Shown: positions 19,601-27,991, numbered from the stretch's first letter. The stretch is 64,000 nucleotides of DNA from Serratia sp. M24T3 (GCF_000257645.1 NZ_AJHJ01000008.1:1-64000); one strand, 5' to 3'. The notes: generated by a model not told the origin, from the letters alone. A program made the numbers and translations.

Positions 19601-21054
19601 TTATTGACAAGCTCGAGCAATGTAAGAAGTCCAGCTATTTTCTGCTGCAAACCAAATCACATTCGATGACGGTGGCGGTTAAAATCAACAAAGATAACAA
19701 GAAGCATTTCTACTTTATTGATCCCAGTGTTTCCATGGCCGAATATACCAAGAGCAAGGATATGCTCGCTGCAATGGAAAGCACTATTGGTAAAAGTAAG
19801 ATAGAGAACGATTTAGGCAAGGTTAAGCCTCAATTTAGACTTATCGAGATAACTGATACTAAAGGGCTGGGTGATACTCAAATAATAGACACTAATAATC
19901 CGAAACTCTATTTCATGGATTTGGCCAATGGCGACTACCTTCAGCACACGAGCCTTGTGTCATTGATGGATTTATCCACTCCGTCCCTTGTCAGTCAGCT
20001 GGACCCTAAGTTTGTTCAGGCTGAAACTGAACTGATTAAGGCCATTAGGGACGATAAATTTTTACAGGCCCTAATGGAAAAACCGTTGGAAAAATGTCGC
20101 GAAGCCACGCAAAAAACGCTGGAAATCGCCAGGAATATCAACCTGCCGTCGGAAATCATTCAATTACTGAGCTGGAATAAACAGTTGAAGGGGGCAACCA
20201 ATCACTACGCGCTTCAGTTTGAGGTGAACGGCAAAAAATATGTGCTGGACACTACCCTTACGCAGAATACCTATTTGCAAAGCAAAATCCTTAATAACGA
20301 AATTATCGGTTCAGGGCAGGAGGTCTTTGACCAGAAAGTGTATATTGGCCCTGCCAATGCTTGGTTTAAGTTAATGAAAGAGGCAGAGGAAGCTGCGCTG
20401 CTAAAAGTTCAGATCTCGAAAAATGGGCGCTTATTAAAGAACATAGTTTATGCCATCGGCACCCCGAGCGACGTTCCAGGTCTCACATTGAATCAACCAA
20501 ATTGGTTCAAAAGAAAAATGAGCAGAGAAATGCTTTACAATAATGCTTTGCTGAATGTGCGTGCTAACGTGCAGGTAGCCGTTGATAAGAAGCTATTAAC
20601 CCGGCTAGCAGAAAAGAAAATTAGCGATAACGATTTTTTCTTCGACCTGGATCAAGGAGAAATTAACTTTTTGGGGATGAGGAACAAGCAGGCGTTAAGC
20701 AAAGATTTTGGGTTGAATAATGTAGTGCCCTTTAAACCCAGGAATGTAGACGATCTCAAAATTTTGCTGGATAGATTCGAGAACATTAATGAAGCCGCTT
20801 TTGCCAAAATGTCAGCCAATGCGAAGGGCTATGCGCTTAGTACGCTCTACGCTGACGTAAAAACAAATTTAATCACTCAGATTAATGGTAAGTATAAATA
20901 CGGCATCGATACCCGAGTCAATTTGGCAAAACTGCTGGCTGAAATTGAGATGGTAAAAAGAAGGTTTATGTATAAAGAATATAATTATGCTGATCCTTTT
21001 GCTAAGAGCGGTGAAATGTCTATGGCCGAGGCTCCTCTGCTACACAGTTTCTAG
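13624..21054 (+). CDS. Giant multidomain putative cytotoxin/effector (2476 residues)
   Basis: No family name can be assigned from the whole sequence. Seen in order: a polar Ser/Pro/Lys-rich N-terminus without a signal peptide; long helical regions; a hydrophobic Gly/Ala-rich stretch at about 1108-1150 that could insert in membranes; a Fic-like signature at 1522-1533 (Q-L-F-P-D-A-N-G-I-M-A-R, with Gln in place of the catalytic His); a kinase-like segment at about 1580-1740 with Lys1601, H-P-E at 1699-1701, Asn1706 and N-F-D at 1720-1722; a YopT/C58-like set Cys1917, His2013, Asp2033; and a transglutaminase-like set Cys2158, His2194, Asp2209. GGAG lies 7 nt before the second Met (13630), so translation may begin there. 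The gene is AT-richer than its flanks and lies between the convergent mlaA and fadL. A toxin or effector role is inferred from the architecture; the secretion route is unknown. Confidence 0.75.
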   Translation: MSMAVYDNKNSDEAGKNKPQKLTARKSATQSAALSSPPPSAPQDEESSWFHYFIQHYRDKGETATNARKNRLHEAVAGHEAVDILQVMKEKWTDVMQKYADIFIELQGDAASRQHPAFGIFEVLLHDMKAAHLKWRSQVRLGKLTVAALSREANIALAHFEREFSQLGVSSQPSYSAEGDHNRPHAVQDSSDPYDALTVDQAVLRWREENKPGKEGEANASQTMPNMVPRELGRGFRELSVVQKALFGVRLGLGVADLKPHPGFSLKQPDVAEPLGGESLDKFGMSLTDEFISKIYQLGNFFASSVVPSDASLSHSDQGSSSWFGVAASPIPDTGTRFTLVPSEQQDESAAQEKQVLDNHVADNPRVKLSGTLLVNQHESTKETINDYAYSLPADEFIGLLRKVHGTELKNNPEVYLPLLPSEDNSTELVAVIHSLPLKSFLQLPYDLYSAAHYIQYPVEYPASFSAELIEIIDRYRMSVDLINDKAGNSTTGIDELDAWLKNSKFVETLLKSSRVETKRRDAYQWIDKNKIAATSIPSKITLQAISDGISREQWFNKIHGQEYDTSHKEMAKILTSKGVTLDTQKKFNDFKNGLGRFIPINDMLHLSEEEVAKNLASQHVDISMEDIGFAIKVIKSGTEGATLPPDVSANSILLREINLYTQATEFQKSSSQKAFDNYLLAATEKYTDPDKAMDDITRQRIDKSGISLTHQKYTRPTEDTPVRLVLEHGSWMDNKNLLVMVYNSIFGDLDSIETTLSGLVSGSWRTEHAAKLGFLAKIIDPLAHYTSIIKEAFLNGTKTLTPQEITILTADINEEAFEFESFSLYADKEINEVMQRGKTRQGLQAAGVVKEQIQLGIAPESIYENSGNISADKILISLLNGEPVEHTTIIAKSKTGDVVIPDIILLPISQTNSVIFSLKTAEIVMITATTHLKFHDHSMTDQLPHDVYEFLISHMDPQQLQDATIKNSNSMEQILKDYEDLVKGSRMNYGLKESLWHQYATRVNFIKHGLQESYKDHKDYDKYKNIISVMTNSPEDFKNALLLYANLHPDEGKEIVVKTGARKMRNQPLIDTVSENLFGNMLSGFHTFDLRVQNQAELSQEQWRETGWFLLSLALGAATGLTMGVVGATLQFGPKFVWALQTLASAGVSGAEELLKANAETNEEKRKAAFAGIKYEVIFSLLADVGMDKLLIPVVKKIVKNLRNGINPLVLKPIFEGFAAVKGKNLREFSQHFDQSSSINKIELLTEKIMETDEVFSQLQTIPADKIRQKVKDIITRNPHRLEEGGFVNAYCDVLEKLKPLTNQGIAKRFTAMDTYTKIAYLKDYSVNSASGKELAIEFGPQGASLVNKLVDDRLSLTSLGRSKSAFNWQTENIHKGTLDVELKIESRRLRNIKGTLALMAQENSSSRSKKIINIPSTITSIQHWIQTSVGGSESINLSPDLIENMINRYSNIDLTQVNNLNKLYRDIYHPETPTLNRYMGDNLFLSNRAGMEGYSQWLRSVDTTRSDFPELNLNAMTMFQLFPDANGIMARLTYGIILLKRGYHFKPVDIPDYHPDNLIIPFDQYSNAPANIDYRKGQKIADDNDSTVYYHNENNFFAKDYKINHDPDVFLKAEQNVELLNRYYYPGFAKIYRYYENGLQKITVTFSKATGQSFDNIVKKYVASAKIEALFNELAESDIDTIVKNSVEAMKEMNIFHPEITMFNANFNRNQKRILITNFDSAEVNSPGMPIPQFKLDIMADKFRELFNEAKEQAAILRNRQLGDKQKQNSLRVAFSEIKTNYEYSKTKDHEYNAEEFSRGVTYFKSDTDKAIAQVKTLLPENYLDVDDITLINRYNEIITGTTSHGTVSHYHRGILFEIINRRKDMFVRIQTIKTALLASGSRKNIIRKNANYVLDLDQESLLASLDMHYTNGVCLPMSYIGIVALANDIEKPWAKNYSNILKSNSPRKGARVNGKLEQGKAYMEDHLKIYNQKIDAAFQNDLGELNLPEIIDKLEQCKKSSYFLLQTKSHSMTVAVKINKDNKKHFYFIDPSVSMAEYTKSKDMLAAMESTIGKSKIENDLGKVKPQFRLIEITDTKGLGDTQIIDTNNPKLYFMDLANGDYLQHTSLVSLMDLSTPSLVSQLDPKFVQAETELIKAIRDDKFLQALMEKPLEKCREATQKTLEIARNINLPSEIIQLLSWNKQLKGATNHYALQFEVNGKKYVLDTTLTQNTYLQSKILNNEIIGSGQEVFDQKVYIGPANAWFKLMKEAEEAALLKVQISKNGRLLKNIVYAIGTPSDVPGLTLNQPNWFKRKMSREMLYNNALLNVRANVQVAVDKKLLTRLAEKKISDNDFFFDLDQGEINFLGMRNKQALSKDFGLNNVVPFKPRNVDDLKILLDRFENINEAAFAKMSANAKGYALSTLYADVKTNLITQINGKYKYGIDTRVNLAKLLAEIEMVKRRFMYKEYNYADPFAKSGEMSMAEAPLLHSF

Positions 21055-21260
21055 TGGTTTATATTTTCGATGAGCGGGTGGATCAAAAAATTATGTCAAA
21101 TTCATTCTTTCCCGATCATGTCGCCGTAAAACCCAATGCCTATCTTGAACTGCGTGCGGTAAGAGATGTAAAAGGCCAGTTGTATGTCTATTTCTCGTCG
21201 CCTACCAAAATGCCAGAAAATATTTACACTCTTTATGACGGAACTCGGGAAAGTATATAA
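21054..21260 (+). CDS. Small hypothetical protein trailing the giant gene
   Basis: A 68-codon frame opens with GTG that shares one base with the TAG of the giant gene (TAGTG); an internal ATG at 21093 would give 55 residues. No clear Shine-Dalgarno sequence precedes either. The protein (..FPDHVAVKPNAYLELRAVRD...YVYFSSPTKMPENIYTLYDG) has no membrane helix or known motif. The overlap suggests co-translation with the giant protein, so an accessory or immunity role is possible but unproven. It could also be a remnant of a once longer C-terminus. Confidence 0.45.
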   Translation: MVYIFDERVDQKIMSNSFFPDHVAVKPNAYLELRAVRDVKGQLYVYFSSPTKMPENIYTLYDGTRESI

Positions 21261-21289
21261 AGGGTAAGCGCGGCGGGCGATTACCCTTT
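21259..21289. terminator. Bidirectional terminator between the giant-gene unit and fadL
   Basis: AAAGGGTAA and TTACCCTTT form a perfect 9-bp stem with a GC-rich loop, flanked by A-rich sequence on one side and T-rich sequence on the other. It overlaps the stop codon of the small trailing ORF and lies 23 bp before the fadL stop. It can serve both converging transcripts. Confidence 0.65.
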
Positions 21290-21311
21290 ATTCAAACGGC
21301 TTGAGCATTCA

Positions 21312-22589
21312 TTAGAATGCGTAATTAAAGTTCATCCCATACAGCATCGCGGTGCCTTTGGCGTCAAACTCGTAATTAGGTACGCCATTGGCGACTTTTT
21401 CGCTGATGTGTACTGACTTACCGTGCATATATGAAACGCCAAGATCGACCGAGGCGTCTTTGTTAAACGCATAGGTTGCACCGGCGCTGACCCATACGCG
21501 GTCCTGATCTGGAATCGAAATAGTGCGGTTATCGGCGGGAACCGGGCTGTCATCAAAGGCTACGCCGGTACGGAATGTCCACTGATCGTTGTAATAATAA
21601 GTGGTACCCAACGCGATACGGTAGACATCGTGATAGCCTTCCTCTTTCTGGAACAGGGTGCTGCCATCATTGCCAGTGGCTTTCAGCTGCTGGAATTGGC
21701 TCCAGCTGGTGTAGGTCAAGCTATAATGCACGGCCCATTTCGGCGCGACGCGGTTATAACCCGATGCTTCCCAAACCTCTGGCAGATTTAGTTTCAAATG
21801 ACCTGATTCAGTACTGCCGCCCGTGCCACCGGCCAGAACCGGTAAATCGCTGCGGTAATTGCCGTTAAAATCGACGTTAACTTTTGAGCGATAAGTCAAA
21901 CCGTAGCGGTTATTTTCATCTATTTCATAGAGAATACCGGCGTTCCAGCCAAAGCCCCACTGATTACCGTTAAGTCGCGCGGCGGTAGTGTCGGCAGGAA
22001 TGGTCCCGCGACTCTGCAACGCCACCAGTTCACCGGCATCGCGTTCGATTTTCGCCTTGGCATAGACCGCATCAAATCCGAGACCAAAGCTGAAATGCTG
22101 GTTAAGGCGATAGGCTGCACTGAGGTTAAGATTTTCGGTAAGCAGGTCGGTTTTACCCGCCAACGGACCGGCAGCATATCCTTTATCAAATTCGGTAGAC
22201 AAGCCGTAGTTGGAGGTCGCAGACGCACCTACTGCCCAGCTTTCATTCAGCGGCATGATGAAATGCAGGTTTGGTATCCACTGCGTAGGAGCAATGTTAT
22301 CGGCGTCTGTGCTTTGCCCGGTTACTGGAGAATTACCGCGCAGTTTAACATTTGGATCGACAAATATAGCGCCGCCGGAAAATGAAGGGCGGTCGAACAT
22401 TGTCATGGTCGCCGGGTTGCGACTGCCTGAAGCGGCGGTGTCGGCGATTGCGCCTTCACCGGAAAATGCGCGGCCCAATCCGGCTGCCGTATACTCGTTT
22501 AACTGAAATCCTGCCGCATAAACTTGGGTGGAAACCAGTGCCATTGCGGCTGCCACAGCCGATCTTGTAAACAGGTTTTTCTGGTTCAT
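21312..22589 (-). CDS. fadL: Long-chain fatty acid outer-membrane transporter FadL
   Basis: A 425-residue outer-membrane beta-barrel for uptake of long-chain fatty acids. The signal peptide ends at 'STQVYA', followed by the mature N-terminus [20 protein letters not shown] and the plug region '[16 protein letters not shown]'. The sequence ends in the aromatic residue (..MNFNYAF) needed for barrel assembly. The ATG at 22589 has TGAGG at good spacing; the reading frame extends two codons further to a TTG, which I reject. FadR-like operators lie upstream. Confidence 0.97.
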   Translation of the reverse strand: MNQKNLFTRSAVAAAMALVSTQVYAAGFQLNEYTAAGLGRAFSGEGAIADTAASGSRNPATMTMFDRPSFSGGAIFVDPNVKLRGNSPVTGQSTDADNIAPTQWIPNLHFIMPLNESWAVGASATSNYGLSTEFDKGYAAGPLAGKTDLLTENLNLSAAYRLNQHFSFGLGFDAVYAKAKIERDAGELVALQSRGTIPADTTAARLNGNQWGFGWNAGILYEIDENNRYGLTYRSKVNVDFNGNYRSDLPVLAGGTGGSTESGHLKLNLPEVWEASGYNRVAPKWAVHYSLTYTSWSQFQQLKATGNDGSTLFQKEEGYHDVYRIALGTTYYYNDQWTFRTGVAFDDSPVPADNRTISIPDQDRVWVSAGATYAFNKDASVDLGVSYMHGKSVHISEKVANGVPNYEFDAKGTAMLYGMNFNYAF

Positions 22590-22683
22590 GACCAAAACCT
22601 CATTTTATGTTTTATAGAACATCCTGACAGGCAGGAGTGTTTATGAAGGACGTGCGCGGCAGATTGTGGGGCCGGAATGGGCC

Positions 22684-22724
22684 AACTAATCAGACCAGTG
22701 AGCGAAGTATAGGTCCGACCTGTA
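22684..22724. promoter_or_regulatory. Two FadR-like operators upstream of fadL
   Basis: Reading toward fadL, 22684-22700 is CACTGGTCTGATTAGTT. 22708-22724 contains AGGTCCGACCTGT. Both resemble the FadR consensus (CTGGTC-N-GA...GTT). They lie about 95-135 bp upstream of the fadL start. FadR represses fadL in E. coli through two operators, so the arrangement agrees. Binding is inferred from the motif. Confidence 0.55.
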
Positions 22725-23018
22725 CACATGTTGCAACGTTGTTTCACACTTATTGGTATTTAGATTTTAAAAATTAGATCCGCTTAACAAAAAGACTACA
22801 AATTAGATTCATAAAACCTACGATGGCGATTGAACTATTGATCGGAAAAATAAATCAGCTTTTTAATCCTGTGATTTGAGTCACTTAAAAACCATATTAA
22901 AAGCATGGTCTATCGTCCTGTTAAGGGTAGGAGTAAGATGGCGGCAAGTTAAATCACGACTTTTTTATGATTGATTAGCGCTGTTAATAGGTGCATCAAT
23001 GTGCCGAAAGGAGAAAAT
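22725..23018. other. AT-rich spacer between fadL and yfcZ
   Basis: This holds the divergent promoters of fadL and yfcZ. No additional gene was found. AAAGGAG immediately precedes the yfcZ start. No other regulatory motif could be assigned. Confidence 0.4.
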
Positions 23019-23360
23019 ATGTCAATTTTCAATACCGAAACGGATTTACCTACCTCCAAATCGCCTAACTCTGCCAGCTCATTGTGCAGCGCGCAGGAAA
23101 CCGCAGCCTGCTGCTGTGTTGATGTCGGCACGATTATCGACAACACCGATTGCACGGCATCTTATCAAAACGTCTTTGCCAGCCGTGCTGACGCCGAATC
23201 TGCGCTAGAAGATTTGATCCAGCGGGCGCGTCGAGTTGAATCTGAAGCTTGCGATATCCACAGCGAGTTTAAAGATGTGGAAAATGGCGTCGAACTGAAG
23301 GTCAACTTTACTTTTTGCTGCCAGATTGAATCCATCAACTTCCAGCTTGCTCTGCGTTAA
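23019..23360 (+). CDS. yfcZ: YfcZ/YiiS family protein (DUF406)
   Basis: A 113-residue protein whose C-terminal part matches the DUF406 family: 'CCCVDVGTIIDNTDCTASYQ', then 'ADAESALEDLIQRARRVESE' and 'FTFCCQIESINFQLALR'. It is Cys-rich (two clusters) and cytoplasmic. The ATG at 23019 follows a strong AAAGGAG; an upstream in-frame ATG at 22971 lacks one. The E. coli homologue occupies the same place between fadL and fadI, and the function of the family is not established. Confidence 0.9.
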   Translation: MSIFNTETDLPTSKSPNSASSLCSAQETAACCCVDVGTIIDNTDCTASYQNVFASRADAESALEDLIQRARRVESEACDIHSEFKDVENGVELKVNFTFCCQIESINFQLALR

Positions 23361-23495
23361 TGACTGCTCCATTTGATCCGTAGTCTTGAAAGGCTGCGGA
23401 TTTCCTCGCTTTATCGCTATCCTCAAAATTTGCTGTTGCTCTCAATTCAACGTCTTAGACTTTGCCAACGGCTCTGCTATGGTTAACACTACATC

Positions 23496-23512
23496 ATCAG
23501 GTCAGACCTGTT
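23496..23512 (+). promoter_or_regulatory. FadR-like operator upstream of fadIJ
   Basis: ATCAGGTCAGACCTGTT matches the FadR consensus closely (GGTC-N-GACC core, GTT end). It lies 28 bp before the fadI start codon, where it could block transcription. fadIJ is a known FadR target in E. coli. Confidence 0.65.
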
Positions 23513-23539
23513 GACGCGTCGATTTAATCAGGAGTCATC

Positions 23540-24853
23540 ATGAATAAGGCAATTCCATTGGTTACGCGAGAGGGCAGCCGCATTGCCATTATTGATGGCC
23601 TGCGTACGCCTTTTGCCAAGCAAGCGACGGCGTTTCACGGTATTCCGGCGGTTGATTTAGGCAAAATGGTGGTCAGCGAACTGCTGGCAAAAAGTGGAAT
23701 CGACCCCGCCGAGATTGATCAGCTGGTATTTGGGCAGGTTGTGCAAATGCCGGAAGCACCGAATATCGCGCGCGAGATTGTGTTGGGTACCGGTATGCGC
23801 GTATCAACGGATGCCTATAGCGTCTCTCGAGCCTGTGCCACCAGTTTTCAGGCGGTAGCCAACGTGGCGGAAAGTATCATGGCTGGCACCATCAGCGTCG
23901 GGATTGCCGGTGGCGCAGATTCGTCGTCGGTGCTGCCTATCGGGGTGAGTAAATCCCTGGCGCGTACGCTGGTTGATGTCAATAAAGCCCGAACGCTCTC
24001 GCAACGCCTGGCGCTATTTTCCAAACTTAAATTCCGCGATTTGTTACCGGTTCCTCCGGCGGTCGCCGAGTATTCCACCGGCTTAAAAATGGGGGATACG
24101 GCTGAACAGATGGCAAAATCGCACGGCATTACCCGTCAACAGCAAGATGAGTTGGCTCATCGTTCACATCAGCTGGCGGCCAAAGCCTGGGAGCAGGGAT
24201 GGCTCGATTCACAGGTGATGAGTGCGCACGTTCCGCCTTATAAAGAGGTGCTGGAGCGGGATAACAATATTCGTTTTGATTCCAGCATTGAACAATATGC
24301 CCGGCTGCGTCCGGCGTTTGACAGAAAACACGGCACGGTAACCGCAGCAACCAGCACACCGCTGACCGATGGAGCGGCGGCGATTTTGCTGATGAGCGAA
24401 TCGAAAGCTAAAACGCTGGGGCTAAAACCGCTGGGTTATTTGCGCAGTTTTGCCTTTGCAGCCATCGACGTTTGGGAAGACATGCTGTTGGGACCTGCTT
24501 ACGCCACGCCTTTGGCGCTAGAGCGCGCAGGGTTGGCTCTGAATGATATGGATTTAATAGAAATGCATGAGGCATTTGCCGCGCAGACGTTGGCCAATAT
24601 CAAGATGTTTGCCAGTCAGCAGTTTGCCAGGGATAAGCTGGGGCGAGAGCAGGCAATCGGCGAAATTGATTGGGAAAAATTCAACGTACTGGGCGGTTCG
24701 CTGGCCTATGGTCATCCTTTTGCCGCCACGGGCGCACGCATGATTACGCAAACTCTGCACGAACTGCGTCGCCGGGGAGGAAAACTTGGTTTAACCACCG
24801 CCTGCGCGGCGGGAGGATTAGGTGCGGCGATGATTCTGGAGGTGGAAGAATGA
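23540..24853 (+). CDS. fadI: 3-ketoacyl-CoA thiolase FadI (anaerobic beta-oxidation beta subunit)
   Basis: A 437-residue thiolase that cleaves 3-ketoacyl-CoA to acetyl-CoA and a shortened acyl-CoA. The nucleophile Cys99 is in '[12 protein letters not shown]', the catalytic His in '[14 protein letters not shown]' and '[17 protein letters not shown]', and the second Cys in '[14 protein letters not shown]'. The length fits FadI rather than the shorter FadA. It is the first gene of fadIJ, and its TGA overlaps the ATG of fadJ. A FadR-like site lies directly upstream. Confidence 0.97.
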   Translation: MNKAIPLVTREGSRIAIIDGLRTPFAKQATAFHGIPAVDLGKMVVSELLAKSGIDPAEIDQLVFGQVVQMPEAPNIAREIVLGTGMRVSTDAYSVSRACATSFQAVANVAESIMAGTISVGIAGGADSSSVLPIGVSKSLARTLVDVNKARTLSQRLALFSKLKFRDLLPVPPAVAEYSTGLKMGDTAEQMAKSHGITRQQQDELAHRSHQLAAKAWEQGWLDSQVMSAHVPPYKEVLERDNNIRFDSSIEQYARLRPAFDRKHGTVTAATSTPLTDGAAAILLMSESKAKTLGLKPLGYLRSFAFAAIDVWEDMLLGPAYATPLALERAGLALNDMDLIEMHEAFAAQTLANIKMFASQQFARDKLGREQAIGEIDWEKFNVLGGSLAYGHPFAATGARMITQTLHELRRRGGKLGLTTACAAGGLGAAMILEVEE

Positions 24854-27015
24854 CTCAAAAAATGCTGATTTCTCCGGCTGAACTCACCGACAGTGCGCCA
24901 CCTTCAGCCTTTACCTTATATTTCACTGCCGATGATATTGGCATCATTACTATTGATGTGCCTGATGAAAAAGTGAATACCCTAAAGGCGGAGTTTGCCG
25001 AGCAAATCCACGGCATCTTGCACACCGCCCAGCAGCACGCCAATCTCAAAGGGCTGATTTTTGTCTCCGGTAAAAAAGATTCATTTATTGCCGGTGCTGA
25101 TATCAGCATGATTGCCCGCTGTCAGCAGGCCAGTGAAGCCGAAGCGCTGGCGAAAAAAGGGCAACAGGTGATGGCGCAAATTGCCAGCTTTAAACTGCCA
25201 GTGGTGGCTGCGATCCACGGCGCGTGTCTGGGTGGCGGCCTTGAGCTGGCGCTGGCCTGCCATAGCCGCATCTGTTCGCTGGATGATAAAACTCAGCTCG
25301 GTTTGCCTGAGGTTCAACTTGGACTGCTGCCTGGTTCCGGCGGGACTCAGCGGTTGCCGCGATTAATTGGTGCAGCCAAAGCCCTGGATTTGATGTTAAC
25401 CGGGCGAAGTCTGCGTGCAAAACAGGCACGCCGAATGGGGTTGGTCGATGACGTGGTGCCGCAATCCATTTTGCTGCAAACGGCAGTTGAGCGGGTCCGA
25501 AAAGGGCATCAGGCCGAAAGGGGGTTGTCTTATAAAGACAGCATTATGCAGGGACCTTTGGGCAGAGCTGTGCTGTTCCATCTGGTGCGCAAACAAACGC
25601 GGGCCAAGTCAAAAGGGCATTATCCAGCGACAGAAAAGATCATTGATGTCGTCCACATCGGGCTAACTCAGGGCAGTGGTAACGGATATGCCGCTGAAGC
25701 GAAGGCTTTTGGCGAACTGGTAATGACGCCTGAATCTGCCGCTTTGCGCAGCATATTTTTCGCGACTACCGCCTTGAAAAAAGATTTTGGTGCCGAGGCT
25801 GAGCCATTAACCATCAATAAAGTGGCGGTTTTAGGGGGCGGATTGATGGGCGGGGGGATTGCTGGCGTAACGATAACCAAGGCTGGCTTGCCGGTGAGAA
25901 TCAAAGATATTAATCAGCAAGGCATTAGCCATTCTCTGAAATATAGCTGGGATTTACTGCAGAAAAAAGCCAGGCGTGGCTATTTGAAACGCGCAGAATT
26001 GCAACGCCAGATGATGCTGCTTTCAGGTACAACCGATTACAGTGGCTTTAATCAGACTGATCTCGTCATTGAGGCGGTATTTGAAGATTTAGAACTCAAG
26101 CAAAGGATGATCCGCGAGGTTGAGGAAAATGCTGCCCAGCATACTATTTTTGCCTCAAACACCTCTTCTTTACCTATTCATGAGATTGCCAGCACTGCCG
26201 CAAGGCCCGAGCAGGTCATTGGTCTGCATTATTTCAGTCCAGTCGATAAAATGCCGCTGGTGGAGATTATCCCTCACGCTAAAACCAGTGCCCAAACTAT
26301 CGCTACCACCGTGGCCTTTGCAAGAAAGCAGGGCAAAACGGCCATCGTGGTAGGTGACAGCGCCGGGTTTTACGTCAATCGTATTTTGGCTCCCTATATA
26401 AATGAGGCGACACGCTGCTTGATTGAAGGGGAAACTATCGAACATATCGACAAGTCGCTAATGGATTTTGGTTTCCCTGTTGGCCCGTTACAGCTGCTGG
26501 ATGAGGTCGGGATTGATGTCGGCACTAAAATCATTCCAATTCTTGCAGCCGCTTTCGGGGAGCGTTTTGCTGCGCCAAAAGAGCTTGATGCCATTATCAG
26601 AGATGACAGGAAAGGCCGTAAAAACAGTCGGGGCTTTTACCTTTACAACTCGAAGGGGCGAAAAGAGAGTAATAAGCAGCCTGACCCTTCTATTTATGGG
26701 CTTTTAAATGTCACGCCTAAAAATAAACAAACTTCTCAACAAATCGCCGATCGCTGCGTCGCGCTGATGCTAAACGAAGCGCTGCGTTGCCTTGACGATG
26801 GCACAATACATAGCCCGCGTGATGCCGATATTGGTGCCGTTTTCGGCATCGGCTTCCCGCCATTTTTGGGCGGCCCAATGCGTTATATCGACAGCCTGGG
26901 AGCAGACCGCCTGTTGAAAAACTTGCAGGCTTTGCAGCAGCAGTTTGGTGAGCGTTTTGCCCCCTGCCAAGGATTGGTCTCCAGGGCTGAAAATGGACAA
27001 AAATTGTATAGCTGA
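24850..27015 (+). CDS. fadJ: Fatty acid oxidation complex alpha subunit FadJ
   Basis: A 721-residue bifunctional enzyme. The N-terminal enoyl-CoA hydratase/isomerase domain has the oxyanion-hole motif '[15 protein letters not shown]' and '[20 protein letters not shown]'. The C-terminal 3-hydroxyacyl-CoA dehydrogenase domain has the NAD-binding '[16 protein letters not shown]' and the catalytic '[16 protein letters not shown]'. I start at ATG 24850, which overlaps the fadI stop (ATGA); a longer in-frame extension into fadI is spurious. It partners FadI in beta-oxidation. Confidence 0.97.
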   Translation: MTQKMLISPAELTDSAPPSAFTLYFTADDIGIITIDVPDEKVNTLKAEFAEQIHGILHTAQQHANLKGLIFVSGKKDSFIAGADISMIARCQQASEAEALAKKGQQVMAQIASFKLPVVAAIHGACLGGGLELALACHSRICSLDDKTQLGLPEVQLGLLPGSGGTQRLPRLIGAAKALDLMLTGRSLRAKQARRMGLVDDVVPQSILLQTAVERVRKGHQAERGLSYKDSIMQGPLGRAVLFHLVRKQTRAKSKGHYPATEKIIDVVHIGLTQGSGNGYAAEAKAFGELVMTPESAALRSIFFATTALKKDFGAEAEPLTINKVAVLGGGLMGGGIAGVTITKAGLPVRIKDINQQGISHSLKYSWDLLQKKARRGYLKRAELQRQMMLLSGTTDYSGFNQTDLVIEAVFEDLELKQRMIREVEENAAQHTIFASNTSSLPIHEIASTAARPEQVIGLHYFSPVDKMPLVEIIPHAKTSAQTIATTVAFARKQGKTAIVVGDSAGFYVNRILAPYINEATRCLIEGETIEHIDKSLMDFGFPVGPLQLLDEVGIDVGTKIIPILAAAFGERFAAPKELDAIIRDDRKGRKNSRGFYLYNSKGRKESNKQPDPSIYGLLNVTPKNKQTSQQIADRCVALMLNEALRCLDDGTIHSPRDADIGAVFGIGFPPFLGGPMRYIDSLGADRLLKNLQALQQQFGERFAPCQGLVSRAENGQKLYS

Positions 27016-27395
27016 TCAATTGAGCGTAAAATAGTCAGTCTTTGTCGCAGTCCGCCGCCTAAATTTTAGAATGTTAATGCGATCTGTATCACGGCTTAAT
27101 TCATCGATTCTGGTAATTGTTGAGCGATAGTTCGCCATTAAAAGCAGCATCGATTAACGACTCGGCAGCCAGGCTGTGAAATGAAAGAGCCTATTTACAT
27201 CTTTTAATAGTTGGTGTAAAAAACAGCGTTTTATTTGCAAAGACTTTCAGGCAAAATGCCCGGCCGCAATACAGACCGCTCATTTTGAAGATGTTGGTGT
27301 TGGTGTAGTGCCCTGCTAGGATGTGGGCAGAAGGGTAATACAGCACGCGAAGCGTTTCTGTATAGCGCTATTTTTGTTAACAAAAGCGGTGCAAT
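27016..27395. other. Intergenic region fadJ - sixA
   Basis: A 380-bp stretch with no open frame that I accept. It must contain the sixA promoter; a short GTTGGTGTTGGTGT repeat occurs near 27292-27305. I see no clear terminator for fadIJ and no recognisable regulator site or small RNA. Confidence 0.35.
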
Positions 27396-27881
27396 ATGCA
27401 AGTTGTAATTATGCGTCACGGTGAGGCTGCTCTTGATGCGGCCAGCGATTCAGTAAGACCTCTTACCGATTGTGGATGTGACGAAACAGTATGTATGGCG
27501 TCCTGGCTTAATGGGCGTTCGGTAAAAATTCAGCGCGTGCTGGTGAGTCCTTATCTCAGGGCGCAGCAAACGTTGGAAAAAGTCCGTCAGGCGATCACGC
27601 TTCCCGAAAAGGTTGATGTGTTGTCCGAACTGACGCCGAGCGGCGATCCTGCTCAGGTTGCAGAAGAGCTTCAAGCCTTGGCAAAAGAGGGGGTAAGCTC
27701 CGTACTCGTGGTGTCTCACTTACCCCTGGTAGGTTACCTGGTGGCTGAACTGTGCCCAGGGCACTGCCCTCCAATGTTTGCTACCTCTGCAATGGCCAGC
27801 GTTGAAATCAACGCCGACACCGGGCAGGGCAGTTTTGATTGGCAGTACAGCCCTTCTCAGGTAATTGCCAAAGCCTGCTGA
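27396..27881 (+). CDS. sixA: Phosphohistidine phosphatase SixA
   Basis: A 161-residue histidine-phosphatase-superfamily protein that removes phosphate from phosphohistidine proteins (in E. coli, ArcB and the nitrogen phosphotransferase protein NPr). The catalytic RHG motif is at residues 7-9 (V-I-M-R-H-G-E-A), with later conserved 'SPYLRAQQTLE' and 'VVSHLPLVGYL' holding the second His. The small size, without extra domains, is typical of SixA, and the fadIJ-sixA-smrB order is conserved in enterics. Confidence 0.96.
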   Translation: MQVVIMRHGEAALDAASDSVRPLTDCGCDETVCMASWLNGRSVKIQRVLVSPYLRAQQTLEKVRQAITLPEKVDVLSELTPSGDPAQVAEELQALAKEGVSSVLVVSHLPLVGYLVAELCPGHCPPMFATSAMASVEINADTGQGSFDWQYSPSQVIAKAC

Positions 27882-27905
27882 TGATTTCAGTCTGGCCCAC
27901 CGCTC

Positions 27906-27930
27906 AAAGGCACAGCTTGCTGTGCCTTTT
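27906..27930. terminator. Bidirectional terminator between sixA and smrB
   Basis: AAAGGCACAGC and GCTGTGCCTTTT form an 8-10 bp stem with a very short loop, followed by T residues on one strand and preceded by A residues on the other. It separates convergent sixA and smrB. Confidence 0.8.
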
Positions 27931-27991
27931 GCTATTGTGCCGATGAAATATTTCAGCCAAGTGTCAGAGCAGACTGGGGAATGGTTTCTGG

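Noticed and set aside
13624-21054. Giant protein as a lymphostatin/large clostridial-type glucosyltransferase toxin
   Set aside because: I found no D-x-D glycosyltransferase signature in a suitable context, so only the C58-like part is shared with that group.
24670-24849. N-terminal extension of fadJ into fadI
   Set aside because: The extension lies in another frame of the fadI coding sequence; FadJ similarity begins at the ATGA overlap at 24850.
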